Counted from the first letter of the stretch, positions 1 to 10,705 are shown. The stretch is DNA of 64,000 bases from Brasenia schreberi (GCA_036023115.1 JAYKKT010000091.1:31567501-31631500), one strand, 5' to 3'. Numbers and translations: made by a program. Notes: generated by a model from the sequence alone, not told the origin.

Positions 1-75
1 ATTATACAAACCAGGGAAGGGTCCTTTAGAATCTATGTACAAGGCAAACTGATTGTATTAATTGATGTATTAATT

Positions 76-1190
76 GTGCCATCTATAAGGCACAATCTGG
101 TCTCGATCATTGCCTTAGTAAAGAAAGGTTTTGAGGTTAGGTTTATTACTAGCAAGGTGACTGTGGGGAAACATGGGAGAATATTATACTCTGGAAAATT
201 TGATGTAGAGCATGAATTGTTCAAATTAAGTGATAATGAAATTGGAAGTTCTTTTGCTTATATTGAGTGTACCTTTAATGTTGATGTGAATATGTGGCAT
301 AAATGCCTTGGGCATATAAGTCTGGAAAAGTTGAGGAAATTATCTAACTTTAACTTACTGCCTAGATTTGAGGAAAATACTTTCAACAAGTACGAACCTT
401 GTATACAAGGAAAAATGACAAGGAAAGTTTTTTCCAAGGAATCAACAAGGGCAACAACCCCATTAGAGGTCATTCACACGGATTTATGTAGACCATTTAG
501 AGTAAAGACACATCGTGGAAAGGTTTACTTTATAACCTTTATTGATGATTACTCAATATATATATATATATATTTATATCTTTTGGTACATAAATTTGAG
601 GCCCTGAATGCTTTTAAAGAATATAAGCAGGAAGTGGAAAACCAATTAAGGCATTCAATCAAAGTCTTAAGATCAGATAAAGGTAGTGAATATACCTCTG
701 TAGAATTTCTTGAATTCTGTCAAGACTTTGGTATTGCAAAGCAAAATACAATGTCCAAGACACCTCAACAAATGGTGTAGTAGAGAGATATAATAGAACC
801 TTGTTAAATATGACAAGGTCAATGTTGATTGATGTCTCTCTACCAATAATATTTTGGGAAGAAGCAATAAGTACAGCGGTTTACATACATAATAGAGTAC
901 CATATAAAGTTGTATTCACTACACCATATAAGATGTGGTTTGAAAGAAAACCCAACCTAGGTCATCTTAGGAGGTGGGGATCTGTTGCACATGTAAAGAT
1001 CCTTGATCAGTCTAGAGATGAACTAGACAGTAAGTCCTTAAGATGTATATTCATTGGGTATCCAAAAGGTTCAAAGGGATATCGGTTTTATCATAAGGAC
1101 CACAAACTAATTGAAAGCAAATTTTTTGAATTCTTAGAAGATACTAAGAATGATATCCTGAAAAGAATGATGAATGCATTGATGATCTAG
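76..1190 (+). pseudogene. copia gag-pre-integrase and integrase, broken
   Basis: The first segment (76-780) has the WHKCLGH motif of gag-pre-integrase, then PLEVIHTDLC and FIDDYS of the integrase core and LRSDKGSEY with the second catalytic Asp. The zinc-finger Cys pair is damaged: YEPCIQGK stands where a CxxC is normal. After a -1/+1 shift near 776 the reading resumes as NGVVERYNRTL, which carries the catalytic Glu, and continues at 801-1190 with the conserved C-terminal part of copia integrases (IGYPKGSKGYRFY). A short TA run at 556-576 has added Ile-Tyr repeats after FIDDYS. Integrase would insert the cDNA, but this copy is inactive. Confidence 0.9.
556..576. repeat. (TA)n microsatellite inside copia integrase
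   Basis: A TATATATA run lying after FIDDYS in the dead integrase frame, encoding Ile-Tyr repeats. Confidence 0.85.
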
Positions 1191-1333
1191 TAGACCTAGA
1201 TCAATCATTATTTGAACCCATAGAAGATCTTCCTGAAACAACCGAAACCTTAAGTTGACATAAAAGGCCAAAGGCCACTCCGTCCTACTTAAAGTATTAT
1301 CACACTTATCTTGTAGAAGAAGTGTGTAATTAG

Positions 1334-2323
1334 GTGGATTTAGATGAGTTGACTGATAACTTGACTTATCAGCAAGCTATGAACTCATCGAAAGCAACAG
1401 ACTCGAGAAAAGCCATGGATGAGGAAATTGAATCCATTGAAAAAAACCAAGTCTGGGAATTGACTTATTTGCCAAAAGGAAGGAAAGCCACAGGCTGTAA
1501 ATGGGTTCTAAAAAAGAAATACAAGGTTGATGGTTAAATCGACAAGTTTAAAGTGAGGTTGGTTGCAAAGGGTTTTTCGCAAAAAGAGGGGATAAATTAT
1601 GTTGAGACATATTCTCCAGTTGTGAAATTTGCATACATAAGAATAATCCTGGCAATATCTGCATATTATGATTTGGACTTAAATCAGTTAGATATAAAGA
1701 CAACATTTCTAAACAGAGATTTAGATGAAATCATATACATGCAGCATCCTGAAGGATTTGTGGTTAAAGGCCAAGAAGATAAAGTATATAGGTTGAGAAA
1801 ATCCCTATATGGCCTGAAACAGTCACCTCGTTAATGGTATTTGACTTTTCAAAATGCCATTATAGAACTTGGGTTTGTGGCTAATAAACTTGATCACTAT
1901 GTATATGTTTAGAACAGTGGGAGCGACTTTGTCATCCTATCATTATATGTAGATGATATATTGTTGACTGGAAACGACAACGAGATGATTGTCAAAACCA
2001 AGTCATGGTTAAACTCAAAGTTCGAAATGAAGGATATAGGAGAAGCCTCCTATATCCTAGGTATAAAGATCTCTCGAGATAGAGAATCTAGACTCTTATG
2101 CCTGAGTGAGGAGAGATATATTGATTATATCGTCAAGAAGTTCAAAATGGGTGAATGCAAGTCTGTTGTTACACCTATTACAAAAGGGGTTAAACTTAGT
2201 AAGGTTGATTGTCCTAGTGAAGGAGACGATAAGCCTAATGTTCCTTATGCACAAGGTGTGGGTAGCTTGATGTATGCTATGTTGTATACACGACTGATAT
2301 CAGCTTTGTTGTTGGTCTTATAA
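1334..2323 (+). pseudogene. copia reverse transcriptase, broken
   Basis: The RT domain is split by stops near 1535 and 1832 and at 1909-1911. Recognisable blocks are VWELTYLPKGRKATGCKWV, RLVAKGFSQKEGINYVETYSPV, QLDIKTTFLNRDLDEIIYM, VYRLRKSLYGLKQSPR and LYVDDILLTGNDNEM. The last contains the catalytic YVDD, still intact at about 1945-1960. It joins in order between the integrase and the RNase H remnants. Confidence 0.9.
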
Positions 2324-2344
2324 GTATATATCAAAGTAATCCTG

Positions 2345-2903
2345 GATGGCAGCACTGTATAGCTATAAAAAAGATTTTAAGATATCTGAAAGGAACAAGA
2401 GACTTGAAACTGTATTTTCAAGCAAATGAAGTGAAAGTGATAGGATACTTAGATGTTGATTTTGCTGGGAGCAAAGATGACAACAAATCAACCTCGAGTT
2501 AAATATTATTATTTGGAGGTGGTGTTGTTTCTTGGGTATGTAAGAAACAAGGTTGTGTAACATTGCATACACAAGAAGCAGAGTACGTGGCTTGTTGTAT
2601 GGTTGCAATGAGTGTTGTCTCGATAAGCCGCTTCATATGTGATTTGAAGTTGGAAATAACCGATGAGCCAATTGTCATTTATTGTGTTAACAATGCATCG
2701 CTCTTATCAAGAGTGAAGCTGATTGCTAAAAAAGTAAGCATATAATGGTTAAATACCACTATGTTCATGATATGGTTATAAGAAAGGAAATATCCATCTC
2801 ATACATGCCAACAAATGATATGTTGACAGACCCCTTGACTAAACGCATAAGAGAGGAACTATTCTCAAAACATGTTGTGAACATGGGTTTGAGGTACGTT
2901 TGA
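2345..2903 (+). pseudogene. copia RNase H, broken
   Basis: Starts with the linker ILRYLKGTRDLKLYF and continues with YLDVDFAGSKDDNKSTS, where a stop interrupts the usual TSGY block. Then come TLHTQEAEYVACC and a degraded primer-grip region. A frame change near 2743 leads to ISYMPTNDMLTDPLTK, the typical C-terminus of plant copia RNase H. The stop is at 2901-2903, about 140 bp before the LTR. Confidence 0.85.
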
Positions 2904-3041
2904 TTGTTGTGTAGGGAAATAACCACACAACGGGTAGTGATTGCAACAACAATCATGAATTGACATTACTAGGTAAACCTTGCAAAAGTGGGAGGAAAAC
3001 CAGTATGTCAATGCACTTGGCTCGAATGGCCAAGTGGAAGA

Positions 3042-3440
3042 TGTTACATAGTGGTCATTCTCAACAACCCAGCATGGTAACGACTGGACTGACCATTCAA
3101 ACTATTACCATATATGAAATTACAAATAGGCACGGGTAACAGTCGGACCGTTACTGAAAAACACAGTAATAGCCCGGATATGGATGCTCCGAATGAGGGA
3201 AGCCCAACAAGATAACCGGGAGACGTGGAGCAGGCACTGCTCTATAAATAAGAGCAGTGCGTACAAAAAAAAACACAGAAGTCTCCTTAAAAAAGTCCGC
3301 TGTGAGGAAACCTCAAACGAACCACTCACCATTTCTGCTGCAAGCGTACTTGGAAAACTTGATGGAGAACAGACGCAACATCGGACTTCGGCAACAAGAA
3401 AGCTTTAGTCAGCTTCAAAGTCGGCATCAGGTCTCCCAAC
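3042..3440 (+). repeat. 3' LTR of the left copia element
   Basis: A purine-rich tract (AAGTGGAAGA) ends at 3041 and is followed by TGTTACATAG, the normal polypurine-tract/LTR junction. The LTR holds a TATA box at 3243-3250. The right border is an estimate, because no CA end with a target duplication could be picked out. Confidence 0.65.
3234..3260 (+). promoter_or_regulatory. LTR TATA box inside a perfect inverted repeat
   Basis: The arms GCACTGCTCT (3234-3243) and AGAGCAGTGC (3251-3260) are perfect reverse complements. They flank a 7-base loop that, with the last arm base, reads TATAAATA. The position, about 200 bp into the LTR, fits the U3/R promoter of a copia LTR. Confidence 0.7.
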
Positions 3441-4700
3441 CTGTTTTCCACCTCAAGTAGGGCCACCGACTTGTCAATTTTAACCAATAAAAAATGAGAT
3501 TGAGCGAGGGGAGTGATGGCTAAAATTTCCGTTGTGAAGTCCTTGATTTCCCTGACTTTCCACTGGATCTCTCTATGGTGGGTATGACCACAAAATGATC
3601 AACTCTCGTCACCTGTTGATCATGGACCTTATGCCCCTTAATCACGATTGTGGCGAGATTGGGATAGCAACAATCAACTATCCATTGGGCGATGAAGCTT
3701 TCGATTCTTCTTCGCCAAGCACAAGGGCCTTCCTCCATAAGTACTCCTTTGTACCATGGGTTCTTCATCAAGGCCGCTACCAAATCCACCAAAAGTGGTG
3801 GTGCAACTAGCTCCAATACCAAATTCTTACCGCACCAATAGTGGCAACCGATGTTGGCCATTAAGACTGACCATGCTTGTATCAAATCATTTCTTCAAGT
3901 CACACACAAACATACAACTGAATAAAGGGATTTTTATTGCCGAAGATGGAAAGGTGTTTCACAATGATAACTTGATTGACTCTAAACACTCTAAGGGAAG
4001 ACCATGCAATCGGCAAAGGCACCAAGGCACACCAGGGCAGTTGTGTTCCTTGAACGGCCCGACTCTACCAATAGAGTTGAAGGTGGTGGAAGTCGACTAG
4101 TGTTGTCTCGGACACCACTCTCGTTCAACCCTCTCTTTAGATCTTTCTCTTTCTCTCAATGGTTGAATGCCTTCTCTCTTAGCCGGCTTCCTTTTAAATA
4201 TCAAGGGGCTAGGTACAGCGATGCTGATACCTTTCATGGGGCTAGGCACAACTCCTCTCAATGTGACCATTCCCTCCTTATTGACTCCAAGTGGATGAAT
4301 CGGATCCACTTGCTAAGTGGGTGTGAGTACACCCTAGTGCAGCCGGTGCTTATTCGGGCCTAGGAGAGGTTAACCTCATCACAGGATGCTGTCACAATGC
4401 TGTCACATCAGGACAAAGAGACATGCCAGCATGGGTGTTGTGGAGTGTTATCACATTAGGGCAGGGCGGCGTGTAGGTGCATGTGTTGCGGAGCATTGTT
4501 GCGCTACGACAACATTTGTCACCTAGCACACCCCACTTTTGCTTAAAAGGAGATTTGCACCTAGGTGAGGGCAATAGGGCACTCCCTACTCAGCCACTCC
4601 AGGTGCAGGCAAACGCAATGACGTGCATGCTCTCCCTAGTGCCAGGGTCAAGCACTTCTTTAAGGCTTCAATTGCCCTCTCTCACACACACTTACTTCTC
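3441..4700. other. Anonymous, probably transposon-derived sequence
   Basis: No recognisable gene. The longest frame is 121 codons on the minus strand (3520-3885); it resembles no family I know. The stretch is less AT-rich than its surroundings and carries CT-rich runs and several partly repeated phrases (for example GGGGCTAGG at 4205 and 4239). It probably belongs to the LTR-type sequence that ends at 5101. Confidence 0.4.
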
Positions 4701-4774
4701 TACGCACAAGGTCAAGCCACACATGCACAGGATTATAGATGACAGTGTGGAACAACCTAGAAGAAACAATACTC

Positions 4775-4780
4775 TTTATT
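4775..4780 (-). terminator. LTR polyadenylation signal (minus strand)
   Basis: AATAAA on the minus strand, downstream of the TATA box at 4851-4858. Confidence 0.45.
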
Positions 4781-4850
4781 GATATCAAGAAGACTATACA
4801 AGGACTCAAAGACTCAAGCACTAGCTATCTTCGTAGGTATGTCTCACGTC

Positions 4851-4858
4851 TATTTATA
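4851..4858 (-). promoter_or_regulatory. LTR TATA box (minus strand)
   Basis: Minus-strand TATAAATA in the context CCTATAAATAGAC, about 75 bp upstream of an AATAAA at 4775-4780. The pair is typical of LTR U3-R. Confidence 0.55.
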
Positions 4859-5103
4859 GGTATGGGAGATTTGCTTAGGAAGTCTCTAGATCCATGCGGT
4901 TACACTAGATTTATGCCATGATGCTACAAGCATCTATGGTTATTCAGTTGCATTCATGCGGGCCCAAGTTGGTTACCTCGTTACAACTATCTACACTAGT
5001 GGGTTAAGGAGGGGTCAACAAGTGATTACAAGGAAGGTTTGCATCTTGAAATTTCAAGATGCTTCTATAGCGCGCGTACCACACAAATCAGCCCCGTGAC
5101 AAT

Positions 5104-5517
5104 TATGGTGCAGTTATGCCCTAACCTGTCATGGTGGTGACTTACCACATAGAGGTTCATAGTACAAGAACAGGTTGTTGAATTAATTACCTTATGAATA
5201 ACTTAATGTTTCGTGCATTCCCAAAATAGTCAATGTAAGTTATGTTGATTTTTTGGCAGCTTTTTCAATAATCTGATTATCATCTTTTTGGGCATGGTTT
5301 ACAAAAATCAAATTTTTAGAATCTGAGATGTAATGTGTTCTTATTAGAGTTTGAAATGTAATCTTATAAAATTATTGGTGCACGTATACTACCAATCACA
5401 AGCCGATTCCGATCAAATCAAAGGCGTGAGTCTCAGTCACATCCATTGTGAAAGGATGAAATAATATACCTATGAAATCAAGGACACAGACCGGTCTTTT
5501 GCATGAGGATCTTTCGT
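5104..5517 (+). repeat. Duplicated segment, copy 1
   Basis: About 410 bp closely matching 9872-10245 in the same orientation, from TATGGTGCAGTTATGCC to CATGAG, with scattered substitutions and small indels. Non-coding. Its place relative to the putative exons (exon at 9545-9683 lies 188 bp before copy 2; last exon at 5685 lies 167 bp after copy 1) fits an intron of a tandemly duplicated gene. The left edge is cut by the LTR ending at 5101. Confidence 0.85.
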
Positions 5518-5684
5518 TTTAAGAAGGAAAATAAAGTCTTCATGATATAAGCTAAGAACACGCTGAAATTTCCGAGGAAAGATGCTTCAAAGATCAGGGT
5601 AATACTTTATTGCAATAAGTTACATTTAATGTTGGATGGAATTTGACTGTTATTGGTTTACTTTTGTGGTTGGGCCTGTGCTAG

Positions 5685-5722
5685 GGGACTGCAATTATCT
5701 GTGCAAATGCTGCTGGTGCTGA
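5685..5722 (+). pseudogene. Possible last exon of a small Cys-tailed peptide
   Basis: Preceded by a plausible acceptor (TGTGCTAG) ending at 5684. If it receives one base from a phase-1 donor it reads Gly-Asp then CNYLCKCCWC and a stop at 5720-5722. The Cys pattern is C-x3-C-x-C-C-x-C. A polyA signal follows at 5871. The matching upstream exon of this copy is not found; an LTR sits where it would be. The equivalent exon 1 survives in the other copy at 9545-9683 with the required phase. The family is not recognised. This is an inference from phase and position only. Confidence 0.3.
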
Positions 5723-5870
5723 CGCTATGGTAGGACGACCCCGAAATGTCTGCTTTGCTGTGCTAACTAGAGTTGCTACGTGTATGTGCATGTGTGCGTG
5801 TGTATGTGTGTAAGAGATACAGATAGAGAGAGACGATTGCAGAATATATATATATACCTATATCTGAGTG

Positions 5871-5876
5871 AATAAA
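5871..5876 (+). terminator. PolyA signal after the putative peptide exon
   Basis: AATAAA about 150 bp after the stop at 5722, in an otherwise non-coding stretch with a TA run. Confidence 0.35.
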
Positions 5877-5879
5877 AGC

Positions 5880-7689
5880 ACAGACTTAGAAAGAAGAGGT
5901 ACTCAATCAAAGAACTACTTATCTACTAGTTGTTAAGTTGTGGACGTTTGCATGCAGATGCATATACGTCATTGCGTGACTTTTGAACCTTCCAAGCAAA
6001 AATTTATTTTCTTTGTTAAGAGAATTTAGTTTTACCATGGAGAATCAACATGGCTGAGTTTTACATCTCATCCTAATTGGGGACATGGGCCTGATGCTCA
6101 CCTGGTGGTCACACATATCTCTTTTTCGCTTATTTACGTTTGTATTGAGCATTCAAACCCTCCTCTAACTGCTTAATTAGTTTGCCTACATCGATCCTTA
6201 ACAAGATAGTTATTAAATTGTTGAAAAAGTTCTTCCGATTCAACATCTTCTCCTCATTTTACATCTTCATCATTAGGTATATTAAACCATTCATTCTCGA
6301 TATCAATCTTTTCTGTAATGAATCAATGGATAACTGTATCGATTGCTATGCTTTCAACAAAATGAATATCTGTATATAAATTTCGGTTTTGCAAAACCTT
6401 AACTCACAACAATCTCCTTAAAAAAAGAGAAACGAAATGAAAATAAACTTTTTAGGAATTACCTCCAATTGCTCCGAATGCATGTAGACCATGTTGGTTC
6501 TTTTCATAAAGAGTCTTCTTATCACACCGGACAATGATAAACCTTTGTGCTAAAAATGTATTTAACTAATTTAAATAAAAAATTCCAACAAACTTGCAAA
6601 AACTTACGCAGCAAAAGGGAGTTGCTTGCTGTCTTGTTGTTGATACATTAGTCTAAATGTGTTCTAGGATTGATTTAGGTCTTCTAACAGATAACTTGGG
6701 TTCCTAAATAGAGCAGAGATAGTTGAATAGATAGCTAATTTAGGTTACCAAAAACATATAGGAGTAGATTATGGTTGATTGTTGGCTTGGTCTTGATTGG
6801 GTAACTAATAGGTGGATGAAATTCAATTAGGTTGAATGGTTGAGAATGGATTGTGAGTTATAGAATAATTAGGGTAATGGGGTTAAGCTTTTTGGCTATG
6901 ATTCAATTATAGGACAACAAGCATAGACAATTATTGGATAGGCTTAATCACTTGAAGGATTATAAAAATAACATACAATTGATCAAGAAATTCCAACAAC
7001 AAGGTGTTGAGTTTTAATGTAGGGTAGACGAGTCTGTAGAGGCTAAAATATACAAAACAATGAGCCTATAATATAACAATTATGATGTCAATGCAAGTTG
7101 AATCTTAACTACAATGCAAGTAATATGCAATGATCAATGACATGATTTGACATACAATTTTAATACTCGTGGTGCTTTGGAATATAATGGACCAATATAA
7201 ATCTAAGGGTGATGGATATCAATGATATAACCTACATGCGATGATTACTGCAATGAAACTAATTAAACTAAGTATTACGAAACTAGAACAAGAACTATGA
7301 TGCTATTTTTTATGCAATACAATACTAATAATGTAAGAGAACCGTCATATGGATACAAGGTGACTAAGATGAATGATAAAACTAATGAAAAAAAAAATCA
7401 AAATATGCACTTTACTTGGAGAAGACTTGGATCAAACACCCTCCACCCTTTTTGATTGAAAGCATTGATAAACACACTTAAACAAAGAAGACAAAAGAAG
7501 AAGAAGAACTTGATCATTTCATAACTTAGTTCAACCATAAAATTGCCTTAGCATGAATCATCCAAAATATGTGAGTCAAATATGGGTAGATCTATATAGG
7601 GTGACAAAGGGGTTAGAGTAGATGGATATAGGTTTACAAAATAATCAAGTAGGTCAAGGTCATCAAGGGGTGGAGCCATGGGTCAAGTG
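5880..7689. other. Anonymous AT-rich DNA
   Basis: No gene or domain recognised. Longest open frames are about 65 codons with no family resemblance. Contains TTAGG-containing phrases around 6650-6900 but no clear repeat unit. Confidence 0.6.
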
Positions 7690-8720
7690 AACCAATTAGA
7701 TGAACCTATTGGACTTTTCAAAAATTAATAATTTTTATTCAAGCATATCACATATACCTAAGATCATAATTCAAATTTTATGTAAGTTAAATAGATACAT
7801 TACAATGGATAAGTCAAATTTCCAAAGTTCATATGCATAAGATAACTTTTCAAATTCATTGAATATGCCATAACTTTCCAAAATCTTGAATACACCATTC
7901 ATACTTTTATAACATTCCAAAATCCTTGAACATACAATTTAAATTCATGACTTTCCAAATCCATAAGCATAAAATTCAGATTTTATAGCTTTCTAAATTT
8001 TATTAACATATAATTCATATTTATATACTTTTCAAATCCAAAAATCAGGTTTTGATCTTTTCAAATCCTTGAATCATAATTTTAACTTGTCAAATGCTTG
8101 AACCAGTTTTTTAACTTTCCAAATGTATGAACATAATTCAAATTTTTGAAATTTGTAGACCAAAAATACATAATTCAGATTTTATACATTTTCAAATAAA
8201 AAATCAGGTTTTTAACCTTTCAAACCCAAAAAATGGGGTTTTAAAACTTTTTAAACCCAAAAATAAGGTCTTTAAACTTTCCAAACTGCTAAATCAGCTT
8301 TTAAAGTTTACAAATCCATGAACCTGATTAAAGTTTTTGAAATTTGGAGACTATAAATATATATAATTAAATTTATGTACCATCCAAATCCAAAAATCAG
8401 GTTTTTACCCTTCCAAATTTTAAAAATCACGTTTTTAACTTTCTCAATCCACAAACTTAATTTGTATTTTTGAAATTTAGAAACTATAGACATAAAGTTC
8501 TGATTTTGGAATTTCGGAAAACATGAATATATAATTATATTTTCAAACTTTTGGAAATCATTGATATATAATGTATATTTTGAACTTTTTTGAAAACCTT
8601 TGCATGGAATTGAATTTTTGGAAAGTTTTGAATACCATAAAATTTAGATTTAAAAGACATTTATAAATAGTTGAATAAAATTTAGATTTGAAAAACTTTT
8701 TGAATAAGATTAAATTTTTT
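7690..8720. repeat. Degenerate AT-rich tandem repeat
   Basis: The motif AACTTTCCAAATCC followed by a variable AT stretch with ATAATTCA or AAATCAGGTTTTT recurs every roughly 40-60 bp across about 1 kb. Examples lie near 7816, 7870, 7913, 7943, 8029, 8112, 8195, 8270, 8384 and 8413. It accounts for the lysine/leucine-rich open frame at 8127-8321, which should not be taken as a gene. Confidence 0.6.
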
Positions 8721-9520
8721 AAAATTTACCATATACAAGAAGATGCTTTTTTCAAAATACATTTCCAACCAAATTTATATATCAATTCGATCATCTGCAT
8801 GTACTAAAACTTGCATATATAGATGTATACCTTATATTAGTCAAGCTCAACATACTATATATATGTGACTAACAAAATAGGTTCTTCTAAGATTCAACTC
8901 AATGTGGCTAGCAGAAAGGTTTATGTCAAATAGAAAGATACAGTTAAGCTTTAAACGGAAATAAAAAATGGTTTTATGAAAATGGCATGGTTTAGGCTTG
9001 AAACCCATAAGTGGTGCAAGAAAGATGCTAACTTTGCCTTGGGTGATCCAACCAAAGCTCACACTAGGTTGCGGGAATGTAACGAGTCTAAAGAAAACCT
9101 ATTTAAGCTAAGATCAAGTTAGAGTTCCTAGCGAACAGGTGCTTAGAATATCCTCAGTATCGTAAGAAATAAAACAAGTGCTTAATTACTTATCTCAACG
9201 GAAAACATAGGGCTCACAAATCAACAAGCTCTCAGGGACAGCTAGAATATTCATTTTCCCCTTCAAGCGAAATAGCTAGAATTTATTCTGTTCCCAAAAA
9301 ATTATCATCTTGGAGGCAATGTCTCAGATTGTTGGTTAACGAATAGGAAGAATATTCAAGCATAAAAAACTTTTACTGTATATATCAAAGGAACAAATCT
9401 AGATATTGTCATCAGTTTTAAGGTTGCAGCAAGTTATAATGCAGGCGTCATTAGACTGCTAAACAAGAAAAACTTTCCTTGTTGGTACGTTCCAAACGAG
9501 TTATAACCGTTGAGTGAAAT
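8721..9520. other. Anonymous AT-rich DNA
   Basis: No gene or repeat recognised between the degenerate tandem repeat and the putative peptide exon. Confidence 0.5.
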
Positions 9521-9527
9521 CTTTGGG

Positions 9528-9537
9528 TATAAATATA
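9528..9537 (+). promoter_or_regulatory. TATA-box-like site
   Basis: TATAAATATA lies only 8 bp before the ATG at 9545. Transcription would normally start about 30 bp downstream of a TATA box, that is after that ATG, so it would favour a start at the internal ATG at 9575 or be a chance AT run. Confidence 0.3.
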
Positions 9538-9544
9538 GGGAGTG

Positions 9545-9683
9545 ATGGTTTGCTTTCTTCTTGCTTCTTCAGTGATGGTTCTGCCTAGCATGGCTGTCCC
9601 TTCATCCATGCTTGTCCCCATTAACGCAGAGAACAATCAAGCTGTTCCAAAGCCTTCAGACGACAACGGACCGTTTGCTTCAG
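9545..9683 (+). CDS. Putative exon of a small secreted peptide gene
   Basis: The exon reads 46 codons from ATG at 9545 and ends at a CAG/GT donor (9683/9684) in phase 1. The N-terminus (MVCFLLASSVMVLPSMAVPS) is hydrophobic and signal-peptide-like. A polar Pro/Asp/Asn part follows (NAENNQAVPKPSDDNGPFAS). Splicing in phase to the exon found in the other copy at 5685 would give a 58-residue peptide with a Cys-rich tail. A pyrimidine tract ending in CAG at 9572 is an equally good acceptor, so this could instead be an internal exon starting at 9573. The gypsy insertion at 10246 removes its own downstream exon from view. The family is unknown to me, and expression is unproven. Confidence 0.3.
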
Positions 9684-9871
9684 GTCTCTCTCTCTCTCAC
9701 ACACACTCACTCGATGTTGAAGGATCATGAGATGACCAGATGATTTGAGAGACCATAATGTAGCAAAAAGACACTCTATTGAAACGATTTGAATGAGACG
9801 TATGTATGGATCTTGGTATGAGCTAGATCACGATCTGACTATGAGATCTCACATGACCTCCATTAGAACCC

Positions 9872-10245
9872 TATGGTGCAGTTATGCCCTAACCTGTCGT
9901 GGTGGTGACTTACCACATAGAGGTTCATAGTAGAACAGGTTGTTGAACTAATTACCTTATAAATGACTTAGTGTTTCGTGGATTGCCAAAATAGCCAATG
10001 TAAGTTACGTTGAACTTTTGGCAGCTTTTTCAATAATCTGATTATCATCTTTTTTGGGCATGGTTTATAAAAATCAAATTTTTATAATCTCAGATGTAAT
10101 AGTGTTCTTACTAGAGTTTGAAACCTAATCTTATAAAATTATTGGTATGCGTATACTATCAATCAAAGGCCGATTCCTGTCCAATCAAACATCCACCGTC
10201 AAAGTATGAAATAATTCCTGTGCAAAAGCCAATCTTCTTCATGAG
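9872..10245 (+). repeat. Duplicated segment, copy 2
   Basis: Matches 5104-5517. It breaks off exactly at ATGAG (10241-10245), where the next bases are the TGTAGACAC end of a gypsy LTR. Copy 1 runs uninterrupted across this point (CATGAGGATC), so it serves as the empty site. Confidence 0.85.
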
Positions 10246-10248
10246 TGT

Positions 10249-10307
10249 AGACACGGAAAATCTTCACTCCAGGTTCTTAGGCCTGAAGTGAACCTTTTCG
10301 TGTGTCT
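10249..10307. repeat. Imperfect hairpin at the LTR end
   Basis: AGACACGGAAAATCTTCACTCCAGG faces CCTGAAGTGAACC...CGTGTGTCT: arms of about 25 bases with few mismatches around an 8-base loop. It lies immediately inside the U5 terminus of the LTR. Confidence 0.6.
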
Positions 10308-10705
10308 AAGTCGCTTTTATAAAAAGGGCGTGTCAGCTAGCTTACTTAAGTTAGCGAAGTAAGTTTTGAAAATCTGACTCGTTTGGGGCGACTGTGAGCA
10401 AGTGGGCTCTTTTCGTCGCAGACCTTCTTGCACCGATGCGCAAGGGTCGGTCTGTACGCTTAGCAAAGTCGATTTTTAAAAAATGTAACCTCTTCGAAAA
10501 CATACGAAGTGTTTGATTGGGTTTTGTTTGTATTGTTGCAAATTTTATTTCACGTGGGATTTGCACGTGCCTATGTCTTTCAATTTTACGCTATTTAGGC
10601 TAGCTAGGTGTGTGCGCAAGTGACCTAAGTTGGGCGATTTTTGCACGGGTGTATGGGGTTTGCTTTGATGCAATATGCATCCTGACTCATGGTATGACGA
10701 ATATG

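Larger units (their letters stand above)
1..3440 (+). mobile_element. Ty1/copia retrotransposon, 3' part, degenerate
   Basis: The domains run in Ty1/copia order: gag-pre-integrase and integrase, reverse transcriptase, RNase H, then a polypurine tract and 3' LTR. The gag and protease end lies off the left edge. The reading frame is broken by several in-frame stops and at least one frameshift near 776, so the copy cannot make an intact polyprotein. Its LTR does not resemble the LTRs of the copia copies at 37259-42383 and 54750-58945, so it is a different family. The right LTR end is not sharply defined. Confidence 0.9.
4701..5101 (-). repeat. LTR end region of an unidentified retrotransposon
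   Basis: Read on the minus strand the sequence begins TGTCACGGGGCTG at 5101, a common plant LTR start. About 250 bp later it has a TATA box (4851-4858) and then a polyA signal (4775-4780), the U3-R layout of an LTR. No polypurine tract lies outside 5101, so this is a 5' or solo LTR. The left end is not resolved; 4701 is arbitrary. It abuts the duplicated segment at 5104, so it marks an insertion there. Confidence 0.5.

Noticed and set aside
3520..3885. 121-codon minus-strand frame as a gene
   Set aside because: No recognisable domain; it lies among LTR-like sequences and has no promoter or splice evidence.
4097..4363. Overlapping open frames on both strands
   Set aside because: Inside LTR-like DNA; CT-rich composition gives Ser/Arg-rich frames with no family match.
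5685..5722. Assignment of the Cys-tailed peptide to defensins, GASA/snakins or metallothioneins
   Set aside because: Five cysteines in ten residues with no other conserved Cys does not match any of these families.
8127..8493. Lys/Leu-rich open frames
   Set aside because: Produced by the AT-rich degenerate tandem repeat.
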